64,000 nt of DNA from Neobacillus soli NBRC 102451 (GTDB lineage Bacteria; Bacillota; Bacilli; Bacillales; Cytobacillaceae), in NCBI RefSeq assembly GCF_001591665.1, contig NZ_BCVI01000021.1, forward strand, positions 149,463-213,462, read 5' to 3'. Below, piece by piece: positions 31,287 to 41,473 of the stretch (position 1 is its first letter; each line of letters begins with the position of its first letter). A program made the position numbers and the translations under genes. Under the pieces are notes generated by a model. The model saw only the letters and a program-made list of their open reading frames with translations, searched no databases and was not told the DNA's origin.

Positions 31287-32297
31287 ATGGGGAAACTGAA
31301 GAGCGGATGGACGAAAGGGACATTAATTGTCATTATTGCGGTTGGGTTCTTATTTGCAGGGGTATTTGTGAGTAATTATTTTAAGGCCAAAGCAGTAAGC
31401 GGACCTGGTAATCACCATAAAAATGAACTTACGAAAAATCCAAGCTCTGGAACAATTGTACGGGATAAAAAGGATTTAAGGCTCGAAAAGGAAAGGATTC
31501 AAAAGCAGCAGGAAAAAGCTATGTTTTGGAGAAATAAGCAAGAACGAGAGACTAATAGTGTGCCAGAAACTACTACTGATACTGCCGAGGCACAACCTCC
31601 CGCAAAGGAAAAGGGTACACCACAACAACAAAAAAAGGATCACAATACAGAAAAGCCTGTGAAAAATAATACCCAACCGGGAAATAGCTCTAAGAAAACA
31701 GTCTATTTAACATTTGATGATGGTCCTGCACCCTTTTCTGGTGATATTATCGCGCTTCTTGAAAAACATCATTTTAAAGGAACATTTTTTTTGATTGACG
31801 AGAATATTCGCAGATTTCCTGATTCGGTAAAATTGATGGTTGAAAAAGGGGAGACGGTTGGTCTTCATAGCGTCACACATGATGTGAGAAAGTTTTATGC
31901 ATCAGCCCATTCAGTTATCGCTGAATTAACCCAAAATCGTAATACTTTAAAAGAAATATCCGGTATCGATTCGTATATAATGAGAACACCATATGGCAGC
32001 GTCCCAAAAATGACTGTTGAATATCGAAAAGCTGTTGATGATAATGGGTATTTAATGTGGGATTGGAATATTGACAGTAAGGATTGGGATTATAAAGATG
32101 CAAGGTATGTCCATAGTGTGATTGAGCAATTAAAAGGAATGGCTAACCATAACGGCCCGATCGTCATCCTTTTACATGAGAGAAAGGAAACACTTGCACA
32201 TCTGCCGCAGTTGCTTGATTATTTAAGTAAACATGGCTATGAATGTAAAGCAATTGATAGCACAATGACCCCCTACCAATTTAAAGTTAGAAGTTAA
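31287..32297 (+). CDS. Membrane-anchored polysaccharide deacetylase (PgdA-type)
   Basis: A 336-residue protein with one N-terminal membrane helix (about 10-32, GTLIVIIAVGFLFAGVFVSN), a long low-complexity Gln/Lys/Thr linker to about residue 135, and a NodB domain: VYLTFDDGPAPFSG with the catalytic and metal Asp, GLHSVTHD giving the metal His pair, RTPYGS, and ILLHERKE with the catalytic His. It probably N-deacetylates peptidoglycan GlcNAc on the outer face, conferring lysozyme resistance (family knowledge). It is the second deacetylase within 3 kb; the two differ outside the NodB fold. Confidence 0.88.
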   Translation: MGKLKSGWTKGTLIVIIAVGFLFAGVFVSNYFKAKAVSGPGNHHKNELTKNPSSGTIVRDKKDLRLEKERIQKQQEKAMFWRNKQERETNSVPETTTDTAEAQPPAKEKGTPQQQKKDHNTEKPVKNNTQPGNSSKKTVYLTFDDGPAPFSGDIIALLEKHHFKGTFFLIDENIRRFPDSVKLMVEKGETVGLHSVTHDVRKFYASAHSVIAELTQNRNTLKEISGIDSYIMRTPYGSVPKMTVEYRKAVDDNGYLMWDWNIDSKDWDYKDARYVHSVIEQLKGMANHNGPIVILLHERKETLAHLPQLLDYLSKHGYECKAIDSTMTPYQFKVRS

Positions 32298-32398
32298 TCA
32301 AGAAGGACATAATACCTGCAACTTTGTTATACTAAATATGTTGTTAAAAAACTTTTCATGTATTTTATTTTAAAAATAATGGGGTTCGATAATTACCT

Positions 32399-33400
32399 AT
32401 GATAAATAAACTAATCCAAAGCAGCAGTTTCAAGAGAATTTTCATTTTTGCTCTGATTGCCATTTTAATTTATGCAATGAAAAGTATGATTAATTTAATT
32501 TTACTTACGTTTATTTTTACCTTTTTAATGGATCGGTTAGTCCAGTTCCTTGAAAAGAAAATCCCGTTTAATCGAAAATTGATTGTCATTATATCGTATG
32601 CATGTATTGTCGGCCTGCTATCATATAGTCTGGTCATGTACCTGCCAATGATTGCCGGCGAAATTACTGCATTAATTAAACAACTGACCGCTTTTTATAC
32701 AACCCAGCATGATAATATTGTCTTGAATTATATCGTGAGCCGGATTGAACAAATTCAAATTTCCAGCTATTTAGAACAGGGCTTTACCTTCATAGTCAAG
32801 TATTTTACGGATATTAGTAAAATTGGATTGCAAATATTATTGTCCCTTTTGATGAGTTTATTCTTCTTGTTGGAAAAACCACGATTGATTGAGTTTACAA
32901 AGAAATTTAGAACAAGTAAAATTTCCTTTATTTATGTGGAAATTGAATTTTTTGCTCATAAATTTGTTACTACGTTTGGTAAAGTGATTGAAGCCCAATT
33001 AATCATTGCTGTAGTGAACTGTATTCTAACGACCATTTCTTTATGGCTGCTAGATTTCCCTCAGCTTGGCGGGTTGTCGATTATGATTTTCCTTTTAGGG
33101 CTTATTCCTGTTGCCGGTGTGATTATTTCGATGATTCCGCTGGCGATTATCGCCTACAGTATCGGCGGTTTGATAAAAGTCCTTTATGTTGGTATCGCGA
33201 TCATGATTATTCATGGCATTGAAGCCTATATATTAAATCCAAATTTAATGAGTTCAAAAACAAATCTTCCTGTTTTCTATACATTCATCGTGTTGATTTT
33301 CTCAGAGCATTTTTTTGGAATTTGGGGTCTAATTATTGGTATTCCCGTATTCGTTTTCCTCTTAGATGTTTTAGAAGTGACCGAAAATAAAAAAGTTTAA
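32399..33400 (+). CDS. AI-2E family transporter (YhhT/UPF0118 type)
   Basis: A 333-residue polytopic membrane protein with about seven to eight helices (FKRIFIFALIAILIYAMKSM, LIVIISYACIVGLLSYSLVMY, and others) and a family C-terminal block GGLSIMIFLLGLIPVAGVIISMIPLAI and GIEAYILNPNLMS. This family contains putative permeases including TqsA; substrates are mostly undefined and AI-2 transport should not be assumed. It lies 101 nt after the deacetylase and ends in a terminator. Confidence 0.87.
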   Translation: MINKLIQSSSFKRIFIFALIAILIYAMKSMINLILLTFIFTFLMDRLVQFLEKKIPFNRKLIVIISYACIVGLLSYSLVMYLPMIAGEITALIKQLTAFYTTQHDNIVLNYIVSRIEQIQISSYLEQGFTFIVKYFTDISKIGLQILLSLLMSLFFLLEKPRLIEFTKKFRTSKISFIYVEIEFFAHKFVTTFGKVIEAQLIIAVVNCILTTISLWLLDFPQLGGLSIMIFLLGLIPVAGVIISMIPLAIIAYSIGGLIKVLYVGIAIMIIHGIEAYILNPNLMSSKTNLPVFYTFIVLIFSEHFFGIWGLIIGIPVFVFLLDVLEVTENKKV

Positions 33401-33403
33401 GAA

Positions 33404-33430
33404 TAAAGGCCCTTCTACTGGGCTTTTTTA
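33404..33430 (+). terminator. Terminator after the AI-2E family gene
   Basis: AAAGGCCC and GGGCTTTTTT pair (with a G.U) around TTCTACT, ending in Ts. Confidence 0.78.
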
Positions 33431-33487
33431 TTTGCGCTAAAATCTGTTAAGCTAATTGTAGTGATTACTAGAAGGAGGAATTTTGTT

Positions 33488-33721
33488 ATGAGCGAATGCA
33501 AGCTTGATCATTCACAGGAAGATGTAAAAAGTAAATATGAATCCCAGGCGGAGTTTTTACCGGAAGAGATGAAGCCTTTGTTTAATCAGTTTTTTGCAAA
33601 GGAACATACACAGGACTTATTAAATGAAGTGTTTCATTTGTTGAAAAAGTATGATTTGGCATCCGAAGAAGAGAAAAGTGAACGAACGAACCGGTTATAT
33701 CTGGTACTGAAAAACGTTTAA
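33488..33721 (+). CDS. Small hypothetical protein
   Basis: A 77-residue soluble, acidic, helix-predicted protein (FLPEEMKPLFNQFFAKEHTQDLLNEVFHLLKKYDLA). I do not recognise the family. ATG 33488 follows AAGGAGG at good distance; the in-frame upstream ATG/GTG at 33461 would place the SD within the gene. It has its own terminator and sits between two transporter genes. Confidence 0.7.
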   Translation: MSECKLDHSQEDVKSKYESQAEFLPEEMKPLFNQFFAKEHTQDLLNEVFHLLKKYDLASEEEKSERTNRLYLVLKNV

Positions 33722-33732
33722 TAAGTAGGAGG

Positions 33733-33759
33733 GCCCCCTCGTTTCAAAGGGGGGTTTTT
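33733..33759 (+). terminator. Terminator after the small gene
   Basis: CCCCCT and AGGGGGG form a short GC stem around CGTTTCAA, followed by five Ts. Confidence 0.75.
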
Positions 33760-33874
33760 CTATTTTTGAAAAAATCGTCTTAGTTATGCTCCTTAATAAA
33801 AGTAACTTTTCATGAAATATGTTATTTTGGAAAATAGTAATGGTAGTCACATTTATCAAAGAAAAGAGGATACG

Positions 33875-34855
33875 ATGGGAGAACTTTTTCAATTATTAAA
33901 ACGCGGAAATAAATCGGCGATGCTTGCCGCTATTGTTAATACGATTATTTCGATTATTAAAGGTGCGGCGTTTATGTTTACAGGCAATGTCGCGATGTTT
34001 GCTGAGACGATGCACAGTCTCGGGGATGCTGCCAATCAGTTTTTTGTATTTATTGGTTCTGCTTTAAGTAAAAAAGCACCGACGGAAAAATTTCCGAATG
34101 GGTTTGGCCGGTTGGTAAATCTTGTCCTGTTAGGGGCCGTGCTAATCGTTGGAATTATGGCATTTGAAACCATTAAAGAAGGTTTCCATCACGTTGTCCA
34201 TCCAACGAAGTCTGGCGGTTTTATGATTAATATTGTCGTTTTAGCGGTGTCAACAGTGCTTGAAACCTTTGTCTTGTTTAAAGCGATGAGGGAAATTTTA
34301 CATGATTTAGAAATTGAGGCAAGCGGCCTAAATGTGTTTATGGAGAGTTTTGCCAACTTAGGCAAAGCTAAACCGGCAACAAAGCTTGTGTTCATGGAAG
34401 ACCTTGTGGCCGCGATGGGCGGGTTGTTAGCAATCATCTCCGTTATCATCGCCCACTTCACAAATTTCCATCAGGTTGAAGGAATTGCCTCGATTCTGAT
34501 TGGGGCGATGATGTTCTTTGTAGTTGGCAAGGTCTTTTTAGACAATGCGGCTGGTGTGATTGGGCAGGCAGATGAAGAAATGGAAAATAAAATTGGTACG
34601 CTTGTGATGGCTGATCCCGATGTAAAAGATATACAGGGAATAACGGTGATTAAAGAGGGAGAAGACCTGCACGTTGAACTGGAAATTGAGGTAGACCCAA
34701 AATTAACCGTAGCTGCGGCTGACGATATTAAAGACCGGTTAGCTGAAAAAATTCTGGCAGAAAAAGGCGTCGTTGATGTCACAATCGAGTTTGACGAAGA
34801 AGATGAGGTCATGACTTGGCAGCCGCGCAGTGAATCAGATGCTGATAGAAAATAA
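33875..34855 (+). CDS. Cation diffusion facilitator transporter
   Basis: A 326-residue CDF-family efflux protein. The N-terminal membrane domain carries the metal-site motif MFAETMHSLGDAANQ (variant of the HxxxD/DxxxD site) and further helices (LVNLVLLGAVLIVGIMAFETI, VAAMGGLLAIISVIIAH). The C-terminal cytoplasmic domain (about 240-310, DPDVKDIQGITVIKEGEDLHVELEIEVD) is the dimerising CDF cap. Likely exports Zn, Mn or another divalent metal by proton exchange; specificity cannot be read. ATG 33875 follows AGAGGA; upstream in-frame ATG 33812 lacks an SD. Confidence 0.9.
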   Translation: MGELFQLLKRGNKSAMLAAIVNTIISIIKGAAFMFTGNVAMFAETMHSLGDAANQFFVFIGSALSKKAPTEKFPNGFGRLVNLVLLGAVLIVGIMAFETIKEGFHHVVHPTKSGGFMINIVVLAVSTVLETFVLFKAMREILHDLEIEASGLNVFMESFANLGKAKPATKLVFMEDLVAAMGGLLAIISVIIAHFTNFHQVEGIASILIGAMMFFVVGKVFLDNAAGVIGQADEEMENKIGTLVMADPDVKDIQGITVIKEGEDLHVELEIEVDPKLTVAAADDIKDRLAEKILAEKGVVDVTIEFDEEDEVMTWQPRSESDADRK

Positions 34856-34969
34856 ATTTGCATGCACGCCATAACCTAAAGAAGATTAGTGAATGTGTTA
34901 ACCGAGCGAATAAAACAGCCAGTCAATTGGAAATCTACTCTTAAAATATTTTTTTAGGGGGCATCCATA

Positions 34970-35968
34970 ATGGTTGAACACAAAATAAGGTTGACCAGTT
35001 CAGAAATTGGCGGATTGTGGGCTACCTATTTACAGGAGAGCATGGCTGTATGTTTGCTTACCTATTTTCTCCATCACAATCAAGATGAAGAGATAAAGAA
35101 AATCCTGCAACAAGCATATGAAATTTCCGAAGGACATGTCCAGAAAATTGCTGCCATATTTAAAGATGAAGGCATCCCGCTGCCGATTGGATTTTCAGAA
35201 AAGGATCTTGATTTAGCTGCCCCGCCCTTATTTTATGATCCGTTTGGCTTAAGCTTTGTCTATTCCATGAGCCGCATGGGGATGATTAATACAAGTTTTA
35301 TTACAGTGAATATTGCCAGAAAAGACGTACTGGATTTTTTTGTGACGATGGTTCAACAAACATCGATATTATATCAGGAATCCACCTTGCTTTTGCTTTC
35401 GAAGGGAATTTATGACCGGGCACCGATGATTCCCTATCCGAAGGAAGAAGAATATATAGAAAAACTATCCTATCTAAGCGGATTCGGAAAAAAAAGACCG
35501 ATTAATGTGGCGGAAATAACGGAACTCTTTTTTAATACAGAACGGAATTATTTTTCAATCCTGCTTTGCATGGGTTTAATGCAGGTGGTAAAGGACAAGG
35601 AAATTCATAATTATATTGAGGAAGGGAAGAAAATATCGGAAAAGCAGATTAGAACCTTCAATGATATCCTGATGAGGGAAGAACTGCTTGGGAATATTTC
35701 AACAACCTTGGAAGTGACAGATTCGACTGTTTCTCCTTTCTCCGATAGGCTAGTGGTCATGCTTTTCCATTCCTTGAACACGATAGATATCACGCTTATT
35801 GGTCATGCGTTGTCATTGTCTATGAGAACAGACTTAGCTGCCTATTATCAAAAGTACATAGTAGATATTCTAGTTTACTCTGCAAAGGGTTTTGATCTGT
35901 TGGTCGACCGCGGCTGGGCCCAGTTACCACCGCATGCACCAGACCGAAGGGATCTACAAAAATTGTAA
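34970..35968 (+). CDS. DUF3231 family protein
   Basis: A 332-residue soluble protein with two similar halves of about 165 residues: first half LTSSEIGGLWATYLQESMAV, second half NVAEITELFFNTERNYFSIL. Both are helical and resemble ferritin-like bundles typical of DUF3231, which is common and duplicated in spore formers. In the family this domain is suspected to be spore-associated; no catalytic residues are evident. AGGGGG precedes the ATG. Single gene, strong terminator. Confidence 0.8.
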   Translation: MVEHKIRLTSSEIGGLWATYLQESMAVCLLTYFLHHNQDEEIKKILQQAYEISEGHVQKIAAIFKDEGIPLPIGFSEKDLDLAAPPLFYDPFGLSFVYSMSRMGMINTSFITVNIARKDVLDFFVTMVQQTSILYQESTLLLLSKGIYDRAPMIPYPKEEEYIEKLSYLSGFGKKRPINVAEITELFFNTERNYFSILLCMGLMQVVKDKEIHNYIEEGKKISEKQIRTFNDILMREELLGNISTTLEVTDSTVSPFSDRLVVMLFHSLNTIDITLIGHALSLSMRTDLAAYYQKYIVDILVYSAKGFDLLVDRGWAQLPPHAPDRRDLQKL

Positions 35969-35996
35969 AGGTTCGCGAAAATCGCGAACCTTTTTT
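35968..35996 (+). terminator. Terminator after DUF3231 gene
   Basis: AAGGTTCGCGA and TCGCGAACCTT form an 11-bp perfect stem with a 3-nt loop, then Ts. Confidence 0.9.
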
Positions 35997-36004
35997 CTGC
36001 GTTG

Positions 36005-36209
36005 GAAAGGCGCTTCCGCTTTTCTCATAAGGAAAGTATATAATTTTCGACTTTGAGAATTGTCTAGCTCCAGCGCCCTAGCGGCTAGTGTCCTTCGCTC
36101 TCCGCCCTACGATAAGTCAACATCGAATCGCTCCGCTCTCCGTGTTTCCTTTATCTCAGTTGGAGTGCTCCAGGCCATACGCCGCTGACCAGGGCGCTTT
36201 CGCTTTTCT
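36005..36209 (+). repeat. TGTCTAGCTCCAGCG repeat, copy 2, with an extra tail fragment
   Basis: A full copy spans 36060-36209 with the same blocks as 4777-4920 (TTGTCTAGCTCCAGCG start, CTACGATAAGTCAACATCG, CATACGCCGCT, GGGCGCTTTCGCTTTTC). Just before it, 36010-36027 (GGCGCTTCCGCTTTTCTC) is an isolated copy of the element's 3' tail, so there is about 1.1 unit in tandem. The end abuts the stop of the thioesterase gene. Confidence 0.75.
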
Positions 36210-36721
36210 CATTCCCAAGGTTTATGTGTAGTAAAGACTCCTGCCAGTTCTTTGCTGCTTTTTCTATGCTCTTTCCGCTTTTCTGCTCGTTCTTTTCCTG
36301 TTTCATAAAGCTTTTTCTCTTCTTCCGTTTCGGGGACTATCCCTGGAACCTTTGTCGGCTTGCCAGAGTCATCCAAGGCAACGAACGTTAAAAAAGCTGT
36401 CACAGCAATTTTTCGATCACCGGAAATAAGATTCTCGGCTATCACTTTAACGAAGATTTCCATTGAAGAGTTTCCGGTCGATGTCACAAAGGTTTCAATG
36501 CAAACGGAATCCTTCGGTGTTATCGGACTAAGGAAATCGACGGAATCAATCGAAGCCGTCACGCATTCCGCTCTGGAATGTCTTGTCGCCGAAATGGAGG
36601 CTACCATATCGATATCACTAATTAACTTTCCGCCGAACAAGGTATTATGGTTATTTACATCATTAGGAAAAATTCTGCTTGTTCTTACTACTCTGGTTTC
36701 ATTGCACGTTTTTGTTTCCAC
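36209..36721 (-). CDS. Acyl-CoA thioesterase, hotdog fold (YkhA-like)
   Basis: A 170-residue hotdog thioesterase. The motif FPNDVNNHNTLFGGKLISDIDMVASISATRH is the YciA/YkhA-type substrate and catalytic helix, followed by ASIDSVDFLSPITPKDSV. It hydrolyses acyl-CoA thioesters in the cytoplasm; chain-length preference is not deducible. The C-terminal tail (after about 130) is charged and family-variable. AGGGA precedes the start. Its stop codon borders the repeat element. Confidence 0.88.
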   Translation of the reverse strand: METKTCNETRVVRTSRIFPNDVNNHNTLFGGKLISDIDMVASISATRHSRAECVTASIDSVDFLSPITPKDSVCIETFVTSTGNSSMEIFVKVIAENLISGDRKIAVTAFLTFVALDDSGKPTKVPGIVPETEEEKKLYETGKERAEKRKEHRKSSKELAGVFTTHKPWE

Positions 36722-36886
36722 CTATTATCCCTCCAAAAATTCAACAATTCATTTTAACGTTTGCCAATATGTAATGCAATAAACGAAAAAGTTTCCTTTC
36801 ATGCATGAAATTGGAGTAACCCATTGTTTAATCATACATAATAAACAGATGAATAGACAATTGGATAGAGGAAGATGTGATTTGGC

Positions 36887-37963
36887 GTGAAATGGAGAGC
36901 TTATCAATGGTTAGTAGTGCTTGCTTCTATTTTCATCGGTACGGCAGGCTGTCAAAGTAATCGTAACATCCTCAAACCGAAACATGTTGTTTCTGCCCAC
37001 TATGAAGGGAATCAGAAAGGATACAGTACGCATGAAAAGATAAGAAACTATTTACTCTCTCATCATGTAAACGGCAGTATAGCAGTTGTAAAGCAGAATG
37101 AAATAATTTTTCAAGAGGGCATCGGGTTTGCCAATAGAAAACAGCGAATCACAAACCAGTCTTCAACAGCCCATCCGATTGCTTCGATTACGAAGTTGAT
37201 CGTTGCGACAGGTATCATGCAACTCCAGGATCAAGGGAAATTAACCATTCAAGATTCTTTGTCGACCTATATTCCCGGCTTTCCAAATGGGAAGAACATC
37301 AAATTGATTCATTTACTAAACCACACCTCCGGGATCCAAACTCCCCGGTGGCATTTAAGTGGGAAGAAACCAATAGAAATCGTCAAGAAAATTAAACGGA
37401 AATCGATAGGGTTTCCTGCAGGTACACAATGGGATTATAATGATATCAATTATTTGCTACTTGGCCACATTGTTGAAATAGTATCCGGGGTGCCGCTCCA
37501 TGATTACATAAAGAAGCATATATTTAACAAGGCCTCGATGGGACATTCAGGTTTTATTACGGATGAGAAGGCCGTGTTTTCTAAAGGTTATGTAAAGATT
37601 GGAGACCAATTGCTGCCGGCCAAGCAATTGAACACTGATTCGCTGTTTGGATGCGGGGATATTTATTCGACGGTCCATGATTTATGCCTCTTTGATGAAG
37701 CATTAATGAGCGGAAAGCTTGTTTCTAACCAAAGTTTAAAGGAGATGCTGACGCCGGGACCGAAATCAACCTATGGGTTAGGACTTTATGTTTCAGATGG
37801 CTTGGTTTATAGCAGGGGTGTTGTCGGTGGCTGGGAATCGCTCCATGTTTATTTTAAAAATAAAACGGCCATCGCCATCCTTTTGAATGTGCGTGACAAA
37901 GGGATTGACATCCATCAAGTATCCATGGATGTTTATCAGATGCTGAATGAAAAGCATTTATGA
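36887..37963 (+). CDS. Lipoprotein serine hydrolase (beta-lactamase/DD-peptidase family)
   Basis: A 358-residue exported lipoprotein (lipobox GTAGC, Cys near residue 22). The class C beta-lactamase-like domain has the SxxK motif SITK in HPIASITKLIV and the Tyr motif in WDYNDINYLLLGHIVE (YND rather than YSN), plus a C-terminal GVVGGWESLH region where the third motif lies. Such proteins are usually peptidases or esterases acting on wall material rather than true beta-lactamases. GTG 36887 is the first codon after an in-frame stop; the SD (GAGGAAG) is somewhat far. Confidence 0.83.
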   Translation: MKWRAYQWLVVLASIFIGTAGCQSNRNILKPKHVVSAHYEGNQKGYSTHEKIRNYLLSHHVNGSIAVVKQNEIIFQEGIGFANRKQRITNQSSTAHPIASITKLIVATGIMQLQDQGKLTIQDSLSTYIPGFPNGKNIKLIHLLNHTSGIQTPRWHLSGKKPIEIVKKIKRKSIGFPAGTQWDYNDINYLLLGHIVEIVSGVPLHDYIKKHIFNKASMGHSGFITDEKAVFSKGYVKIGDQLLPAKQLNTDSLFGCGDIYSTVHDLCLFDEALMSGKLVSNQSLKEMLTPGPKSTYGLGLYVSDGLVYSRGVVGGWESLHVYFKNKTAIAILLNVRDKGIDIHQVSMDVYQMLNEKHL

Positions 37964-38004
37964 TAAAGTACATATAACAATGATTTAGCTAGGGGGCTCT
38001 AGAG

Positions 38005-38826
38005 ATGAGTTTGCAAGCACAGATTATCAAAGACTTAAATGTAAATCCAGATATTCAACCGAAAGAGGAGATTCGTAAGCGAATAGACTTTTTGAAAAAT
38101 TATTTGGTAAAAACGAAAGCAAAGGGCTATGTGTTAGGGATCAGCGGCGGTCAGGATTCAACGCTTGCGGGAAGACTCGCGCAGCTGGCGGTGGAGGAGC
38201 TGCGCAGCGAAGGAACAAATGCTTTGTTTATTGCCGTTCGTCTCCCCTATGGCGTTCAGCAGGATGAGGATGATGCCATGCTGTCTCTATCCTTTATCCG
38301 GGCCGATCGCGAGACCGCCTTTAACATCAAAGCTGCTGTTGATGAGGTACAAAAGGAATATGACGCAAGCTATGAATGCGGTTCATTAAGTGATTATCAA
38401 AAAGGAAACGTCAAGGCGAGGCTGAGGATGATTGCTCAGTATGCTATCGGCGGCATGGAAGGGCTGCTTGTGATTGGAACGGATCATGCCGCAGAAGCAG
38501 TGACAGGCTTCTATACAAAGTATGGCGATGGCGGAGCGGATATCCTTCCGCTAAGCGGCCTGACAAAACGCCAGGGGAAAGAATTGCTCAAAGAGCTGGA
38601 AGCGGACGAACGTCTTTATTTAAAGGTGCCGACTGCGGATCTCTTGGACCAGAAACCAGGGCAGGCCGATGAAACAGAATTGGGAATAAGCTATGATGAA
38701 CTGGATGATTATCTTGAAGGGAAGCCTGTTTCTAAAGAGGTCGCTGAGAAAGTTGAAAAACGCTATCTCGTTACCGAACATAAGCGAAGACTGCCGGCCA
38801 ATATGTTTGATGAGTGGTGGAAATAA
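38005..38826 (+). CDS. nadE: NH3-dependent NAD+ synthetase (NadE)
   Basis: A 273-residue enzyme converting deamido-NAD to NAD with ammonia and ATP. The PP-loop [16 protein letters not shown] lies near residue 47, with [33 protein letters not shown] and [15 protein letters not shown] following. Length is typical for the single-domain, ammonia-dependent form. AGGGGGCTC precedes the ATG. Terminator at 38921. Confidence 0.97.
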   Translation: MSLQAQIIKDLNVNPDIQPKEEIRKRIDFLKNYLVKTKAKGYVLGISGGQDSTLAGRLAQLAVEELRSEGTNALFIAVRLPYGVQQDEDDAMLSLSFIRADRETAFNIKAAVDEVQKEYDASYECGSLSDYQKGNVKARLRMIAQYAIGGMEGLLVIGTDHAAEAVTGFYTKYGDGGADILPLSGLTKRQGKELLKELEADERLYLKVPTADLLDQKPGQADETELGISYDELDDYLEGKPVSKEVAEKVEKRYLVTEHKRRLPANMFDEWWK

Positions 38827-38920
38827 GGATGACTAATGGAGGGATTGCCCAACGAGTAGTCCCTACTTTTTGTATTGCTATCTTTTATTGACGGGATTTA
38901 AAAGAGGCGTTATCAGCCTA

Positions 38921-38957
38921 ACCTATCAGAAATACTCTGATAGGTTTTTATTTTTTA
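38921..38957 (+). terminator. Terminator after nadE
   Basis: ACCTATCAGA and TCTGATAGGT form a perfect 10-bp stem around AATAC, followed by a T-rich tail. Confidence 0.87.
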
Positions 38958-39068
38958 TAAATGGGTAAAATAAAATGAATTCTAAAGGATATTTCCTTTG
39001 ACAGATAGGACGGTCTGTACTATGATTATTAAATCCAAGCAAGACAATGAGAATTAGGGGGATTATAA

Positions 39069-39893
39069 ATGAAGAAATTTACTATGGTGTTTGCACTCTT
39101 AATGAGTTTTATGCTTATTCTTTCAGCCTGTGGCAAAGATGACAACAAGGCTGGTAAAGATAACAAGAAATCCGATAATAACCAGTCTGCTGATGTATTG
39201 AAACAGGTAAAGGCGGATGGTAAGCTTGTCATTGGTACGGAAGGTACATATGCTCCATTTACATTTCATGATACAAGCGGAAAGCTAACAGGATTTGACG
39301 TAGAGCTTGCCGAGGAGGTTGCCAAGCGTATAGGTGTGAAAGCAGAGTTCAAGGAAACGCAATGGGATGCCATCTTTGCCGGCCTTGATGCGAAGCGTTT
39401 TGATATGATTGCCAATCAAGTTGGAATAAGACCGGATCGCCAGGAAAAATACGATTTCTCTGATCCATATATTACTTCTGCCGCTGTATTAATTACATCA
39501 AAAGACAATAATAAAGTAAAAGCGTTTGAGGACATTAAAGGATTAAATTCTGCTCAATCGTTGACAAGTAATTATGCCGATATAGCTAAAAAGAATGGCG
39601 CTAATATTGTCGGAGTGGAAGGCTTCCAACAATCCGCTGAACTGCTTGCACAGAAACGGGTCGATGTGACTGTTAATGATAAAATTGCCTATTTAGATTA
39701 TATGAAGCACAAACCAGATGCTCCAATCAAGATTGTTGCAACGTCAGATGATGCCTCGACAAGCGGATTTATGTTTAGAAAGAAAAGTGATACGCTCGTA
39801 GATGCAGTAAATAAAGCATTAAAAGACATTGTGGATGATGGCACGTACAAAAAAATCTCTATGAAATGGTTTGGTGTAGATGTACTTAAATAG
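39069..39893 (+). CDS. tcyA: Cystine/amino-acid ABC transporter substrate-binding lipoprotein (TcyA-like)
   Basis: A 274-residue lipoprotein (lipobox LSACG, Cys near residue 21). The mature part is a family 3 solute-binding protein: [62 protein letters not shown]. These segments match my recollection of B. subtilis TcyA (cystine) closely. First gene of a three-gene operon; permease start lies 14 nt inside its end. Cystine is likely but not proven by sequence. Confidence 0.88.
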   Translation: MKKFTMVFALLMSFMLILSACGKDDNKAGKDNKKSDNNQSADVLKQVKADGKLVIGTEGTYAPFTFHDTSGKLTGFDVELAEEVAKRIGVKAEFKETQWDAIFAGLDAKRFDMIANQVGIRPDRQEKYDFSDPYITSAAVLITSKDNNKVKAFEDIKGLNSAQSLTSNYADIAKKNGANIVGVEGFQQSAELLAQKRVDVTVNDKIAYLDYMKHKPDAPIKIVATSDDASTSGFMFRKKSDTLVDAVNKALKDIVDDGTYKKISMKWFGVDVLK

Positions 39894-40578
39894 TATTTTT
39901 GCCGACCCGGAAAGAACAGCAAAATTAATTGATATTGCCAAGAGTTCCCTTCAGCCTATGCTGGAGGGTGCTATTATGAATACCATTCCATTAACGATTC
40001 TTTCCTTTATCTTTGGTTTGATTTTGGCTATTCTAACAGCCCTTGCCCGTATTTCCAATGTAAAAGTATTTCGAATGATTGCAAGGGTTTATGTTTCGGC
40101 CATCCGCGGAACGCCATTATTGGTGCAGCTCTTTATCATTTTTTATGGTCTTCCGAATATAGGCGTTACCCTTGATCCGTTTATCTCAGCCGTCATCGGT
40201 TTTTCCCTAAGTGTTGGGGCGTATGCGTCAGAAGTGATTCGAGCGGCGATTCTGTCCATTCCAAAAGGCCAGTGGGAAGCAGGTTACTCGATTGGTATGT
40301 CTTACACGCAGACATTAAAAAGAATTATCCTGCCGCAAGCTTCGAAGGTATCCTTACCGCCCTTATCTAATACCTTTATTAGCCTTGTAAAAGATACCTC
40401 TCTCGCGTCACTTGTGCTTGTAACGGAGATGTTTCGCCGGGCTCAGGAAATTGCCGCATCCAATTATGAGTTTTTATTAGTTTATTCCGAAGCGGCACTC
40501 CTCTATTGGGTCATTTGCTTTTTCCTTTCCGTTATTCAAGGATTTATGGAAAAGAGACTGGACCGCTATGCGTCTTAA
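39880..40578 (+). CDS. tcyB: Amino-acid ABC transporter permease (TcyB-like)
   Basis: A 232-residue permease of the HisM/GlnP type with about five membrane helices. The N-terminal block [21 protein letters not shown] and [16 protein letters not shown], and the EAA loop [19 protein letters not shown], which docks the ATPase, are evident. ATG 39880 overlaps the preceding gene by 14 nt, consistent with coupled translation in the operon. Confidence 0.88.
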   Translation: MYLNSIFADPERTAKLIDIAKSSLQPMLEGAIMNTIPLTILSFIFGLILAILTALARISNVKVFRMIARVYVSAIRGTPLLVQLFIIFYGLPNIGVTLDPFISAVIGFSLSVGAYASEVIRAAILSIPKGQWEAGYSIGMSYTQTLKRIILPQASKVSLPPLSNTFISLVKDTSLASLVLVTEMFRRAQEIAASNYEFLLVYSEAALLYWVICFFLSVIQGFMEKRLDRYAS

Positions 40579-40596
40579 GGAAGGAGGGCGATTTGA

Positions 40597-41331
40597 GTGA
40601 TTTTAATAAAAGGTTTATATAAGCAATTTGGCCAATTAGAAGTGTTAAAAGGAATTGACCTCAATGTTGAAAAAGGCAAGGTGGTTGTTGTCATCGGACC
40701 GTCTGGTTCTGGTAAAACGACCATGCTCCGCTGTTTGAATGTACTGGAAACTCCTACGAAGGGTGCAATTTCCATTGAAGGCCAAAACCTAGACTTTTCT
40801 AAAGCTGTTTCAAAAAAAAATATCGCCGCTTTCCGACGTTTGACAGGTATGGTTTTTCAAAGCTATAACCTTTTCCCTCATAAAACAGCCCTTGAGAACG
40901 TGATGGAAGGACCCATCGTTGTTAAAAAAGAGGGGAAAGAGGCTGCACGGAAAAAAGCCCAAGCACTTTTAGAAAAAGTTGGACTTGGTGATAAAGTCGA
41001 CTTTTATCCGGCCCAGCTCTCAGGTGGCCAGCAGCAGCGTGTCGGTATCGCCAGGGCATTAGCAATGGAACCAGAGGTCATGCTCTTTGATGAGCCGACA
41101 TCCGCACTCGACCCCGAACTAGTCGGGGAAGTGTTAAAAGTAATGAAGGATCTTGCACAGGAAGGAATGACGATGATCGTTGTCACCCACGAAATGCGTT
41201 TTGCCCGGGAGGCAGCCGATGAAGTCATCTTTATGGACCAGGGCGTCATCGTCGAAAGAGACAAGCCAGACGAAATCTTCACCAATCCAAAAGAAGAACG
41301 AACCAGGAAGTTCTTGAATATGATTCAGTAA
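40597..41331 (+). CDS. tcyC: Amino-acid ABC transporter ATPase (TcyC-like)
   Basis: A 244-residue ABC ATPase of the polar amino-acid class. Walker [10 protein letters not shown] (about residues 34-42), Q-loop FQSYNLFPH, signature [15 protein letters not shown], Walker [13 protein letters not shown], and H-loop VVTHEMRFA are intact. GTG 40597 is the start, 9 nt after AAGGAGGG. It energises TcyB for uptake. Last gene before a terminator. Confidence 0.92.
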   Translation: MILIKGLYKQFGQLEVLKGIDLNVEKGKVVVVIGPSGSGKTTMLRCLNVLETPTKGAISIEGQNLDFSKAVSKKNIAAFRRLTGMVFQSYNLFPHKTALENVMEGPIVVKKEGKEAARKKAQALLEKVGLGDKVDFYPAQLSGGQQQRVGIARALAMEPEVMLFDEPTSALDPELVGEVLKVMKDLAQEGMTMIVVTHEMRFAREAADEVIFMDQGVIVERDKPDEIFTNPKEERTRKFLNMIQ

Positions 41332-41342
41332 GGTGTTGTAGC

Positions 41343-41364
41343 AAAGTGCTATGGCACTTTTTTT
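41343..41364 (+). terminator. Terminator of the tcy operon
   Basis: AAAGTGC and GCACTTT form a 7-bp stem around TATG, followed by Ts. Confidence 0.8.
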
Positions 41365-41383
41365 CGTTGGCGGTCCCTTTAGC

Positions 41384-41421
41384 GGTGCCTGTCACCACCC
41401 GAATTTTGGCGAATTTTGTCG
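41384..41421 (-). repeat. GGTGACAGGCACC element, reverse copy
   Basis: GGTGCCTGTCACC (41384-41396) then, after a spacer, CGAATTTTGTCG (41410-41421). In reverse complement this reproduces the two blocks found at 370-407 between hisB and hisH. Confidence 0.65.
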
Positions 41422-41473
41422 GAAATTAGCAAGATTTACTCTTGGAAGAAAATGATAAAATATAGATGAATAG

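Noticed and set aside
36887..37963. True beta-lactamase
   Set aside because: The protein has SITK and YND motifs but looks like the broad serine hydrolase family rather than a class A or C lactamase.
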